From an uncultured Collinsella sp. (lineage in GTDB: Bacteria > Actinomycetota > Coriobacteriia > Coriobacteriales > Coriobacteriaceae), in contig CATXML010000079.1 in the NCBI GenBank assembly GCA_958372035.1, positions 1 to 6,225 on the forward strand: 6,225 bases of DNA, given 5' to 3'. Positions 5,399 to 6,225 of this stretch are shown one piece after another. Made by a program: the position numbers and the translations under genes. Position 1 is the stretch's first letter. The number at the start of each line of letters is the position of its first letter. A model generated the notes under the pieces. That model was not told the DNA's origin. It was given only the letters and a program-made list of their open reading frames with translations, and did no database searches.

Positions 5399-5434
5399 GC
5401 TGCTGCCAGGCGACAGTCTGGCAGCAGCGGTTTT
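5399..5434 (+). terminator. Strong hairpin (partial terminator/attenuator) between peptide and ABC genes
   Basis: GCTGCTGCCAG (5399-5409) pairs perfectly with CTGGCAGCAGC (5418-5428) over an 8-base loop, followed by GG and only four Ts. It starts 8 bases after the peptide stop. The short T-run suggests incomplete termination, which would give much more peptide mRNA than transporter mRNA, a common arrangement in peptide-natural-product operons. It may also protect the 3' end of the peptide transcript. Confidence 0.7.
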
Positions 5435-5458
5435 GCTATCAAGCAGAACGGGAGGCCA

Positions 5459-6184
5459 ATGAACGCACCAGCGATAAAGCTATCAAAAGTTTCAAAACGC
5501 TACGGGAAACGGCACGTTTTGCATGACGTTTCCTTCGAGGTGCATCAGTCTGAGCTCTGTGCCCTTGTCGGTGCAAACGGGGCGGGTAAAAGCACGCTTA
5601 TTAAAATAGTGCTGGGTCTTTGTGGGCCGTCGTCGGGTAGCGTGGAGCTCTTTGGGGGCAAATCAAAAAGAGAGCTTAGCCTGATGCGGACGCGTGTCGG
5701 CTATGTGCCAGAGTCCAGCGGTGCATATCAATCCCTCAGCGCGGCCGAGAATCTTCGGATCCGATGTGCGGAATGGGGGCTCGATGAGAAACGTGAGGTT
5801 CCTCGCGTTTTGAGCCTTGTCGGGCTGGACGTCGATGAGAAAAAGAGCGTGGGCAGTTTTTCTCTGGGAATGAAACGGCGGCTGGATATAGCTACGGCTT
5901 TGTTGGGCGATACCGACGTACTCATTTTCGATGAGCCGGCAAATGGATTGGATCCGTTGGGCATCGAGAGTATATGGGCCCTTATCGGTCGATTGAATCA
6001 AGAACAGGGCAAAACCATGCTTATCTCTAGCCACGACTTGGATGAGCTGGCATCGGTTGCAACATGCTGCCTGTTTCTTCATGACGGCGAACTGCTGAAA
6101 AAGGAATCGATGGACGTCATAAGGGATGAGGCGTCGTCCTTAAAAGAGTATTACAGGCGCTTGATGAAGGCGGTCTCGCTATGA
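5459..6184 (+). CDS. ABC transporter ATP-binding protein (ABC-2 / BcrA-like exporter or immunity type)
   Basis: A 241-residue ATPase subunit with all core motifs: Walker A GANGAGKST (38-46), signature FSLGMKRR (134-141), Walker B VLIFDEP (154-160), D-loop NGLD (162-165) and the switch histidine H192 (SSHD). The Q-loop position reads GYVPE (81-85), with Glu where Gln is usual, as often seen in ABC-2 type drug and peptide exporters. Length is at the short end for this class, without the C-terminal extension of longer CcmA/NatA-like forms. It energises a separate permease at the membrane. The start has GGGAGG (5450-5455), 3 bases upstream of ATG. Its stop overlaps the next gene (ATGA), indicating translational coupling to the permease. 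Placement after the Cys-rich peptide gene suggests export of, or self-protection against, that peptide. It has no C39-peptidase domain, so leader removal would need another protease. Confidence 0.93.
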   Translation: MNAPAIKLSKVSKRYGKRHVLHDVSFEVHQSELCALVGANGAGKSTLIKIVLGLCGPSSGSVELFGGKSKRELSLMRTRVGYVPESSGAYQSLSAAENLRIRCAEWGLDEKREVPRVLSLVGLDVDEKKSVGSFSLGMKRRLDIATALLGDTDVLIFDEPANGLDPLGIESIWALIGRLNQEQGKTMLISSHDLDELASVATCCLFLHDGELLKKESMDVIRDEASSLKEYYRRLMKAVSL

Positions 6185-6225
6185 AGCGGGCGATCCATCC
6201 CATAAAGGCAGATATGATGCGTTTG
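6181..6225 (+). CDS. Probable ABC-2 permease, first 15 codons only
   Basis: An ATG overlapping the ATPase stop by four bases (ATGA) opens a frame reading MKRAIHPIKADMMRL to the window edge. The basic, amphipathic start followed by a presumed membrane segment is what ABC-2 permeases look like, and the four-base overlap after an ATPase gene is the usual arrangement. Too little is visible to confirm the family. Confidence 0.6.
   Translation, partial: MKRAIHPIKADMMRL

Overview
The window looks like chromosomal DNA of a GC-rich anaerobic gut actinobacterium of the Coriobacteriia, with Collinsella or a close relative as the best guess. The guess rests on codon use strongly biased to G/C-ending codons, clear Shine-Dalgarno sites, an anaerobe-style radical SAM protein, and the general look of the proteins. 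It is recognition, not a computed assignment. No rRNA, tRNA, CRISPR array, transposase or phage gene is visible, and no gene-free gap exceeds about 230 bases.

Layout. (1) Bases 1-489, minus strand: the N-terminal 163 codons of a radical SAM Fe-S protein that runs off the left edge. (2) 715-1512, plus strand: an alpha/beta hydrolase, divergent from the first gene. (3) 1724-3987: a probable two-gene signalling operon. Its first gene is a 627-residue protein with a PAS-like N-terminus, a degenerate GGDEF domain, a response-regulator receiver and an intact HD-GYP c-di-GMP phosphodiesterase domain. Its second gene is a stand-alone HPt phosphotransfer protein 23 bases downstream. (4) 4012-4075: a perfect 18-bp inverted repeat of uncertain nature whose arms carry DnaA-box-like cores. 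(5) 4218-5116: a DUF2975-type four-helix membrane protein and a small YozG-like Cro/C1 HTH regulator, tightly coupled and closed by a strong intrinsic terminator at 5155-5184. (6) 5195 to the right edge: a small accessory cassette. A good -35 box drives a previously uncalled 42-codon gene (5262-5390) for a six-cysteine peptide. A strong hairpin follows, then an ABC-transporter ATPase (5459-6184) whose stop overlaps the start of what is probably its permease, cut by the window edge.

How the parts work together. Units 3 and 6 are the coherent systems. In unit 3 the HPt protein is the natural phosphate donor or sink for the receiver placed between the dead GGDEF and live HD-GYP domains, which suggests phosphorelay control of c-di-GMP breakdown. 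In unit 6 the layout (strong promoter, tiny Cys-rich peptide, hairpin that would limit read-through, exporter or immunity ABC genes) is typical of a ribosomally made, post-translationally modified peptide or bacteriocin locus. Any maturase, for example a radical SAM/SPASM enzyme, would have to lie beyond the right edge. The HTH/DUF2975 pair just upstream has its own terminator, so a regulatory link to the peptide cassette is only a possibility.
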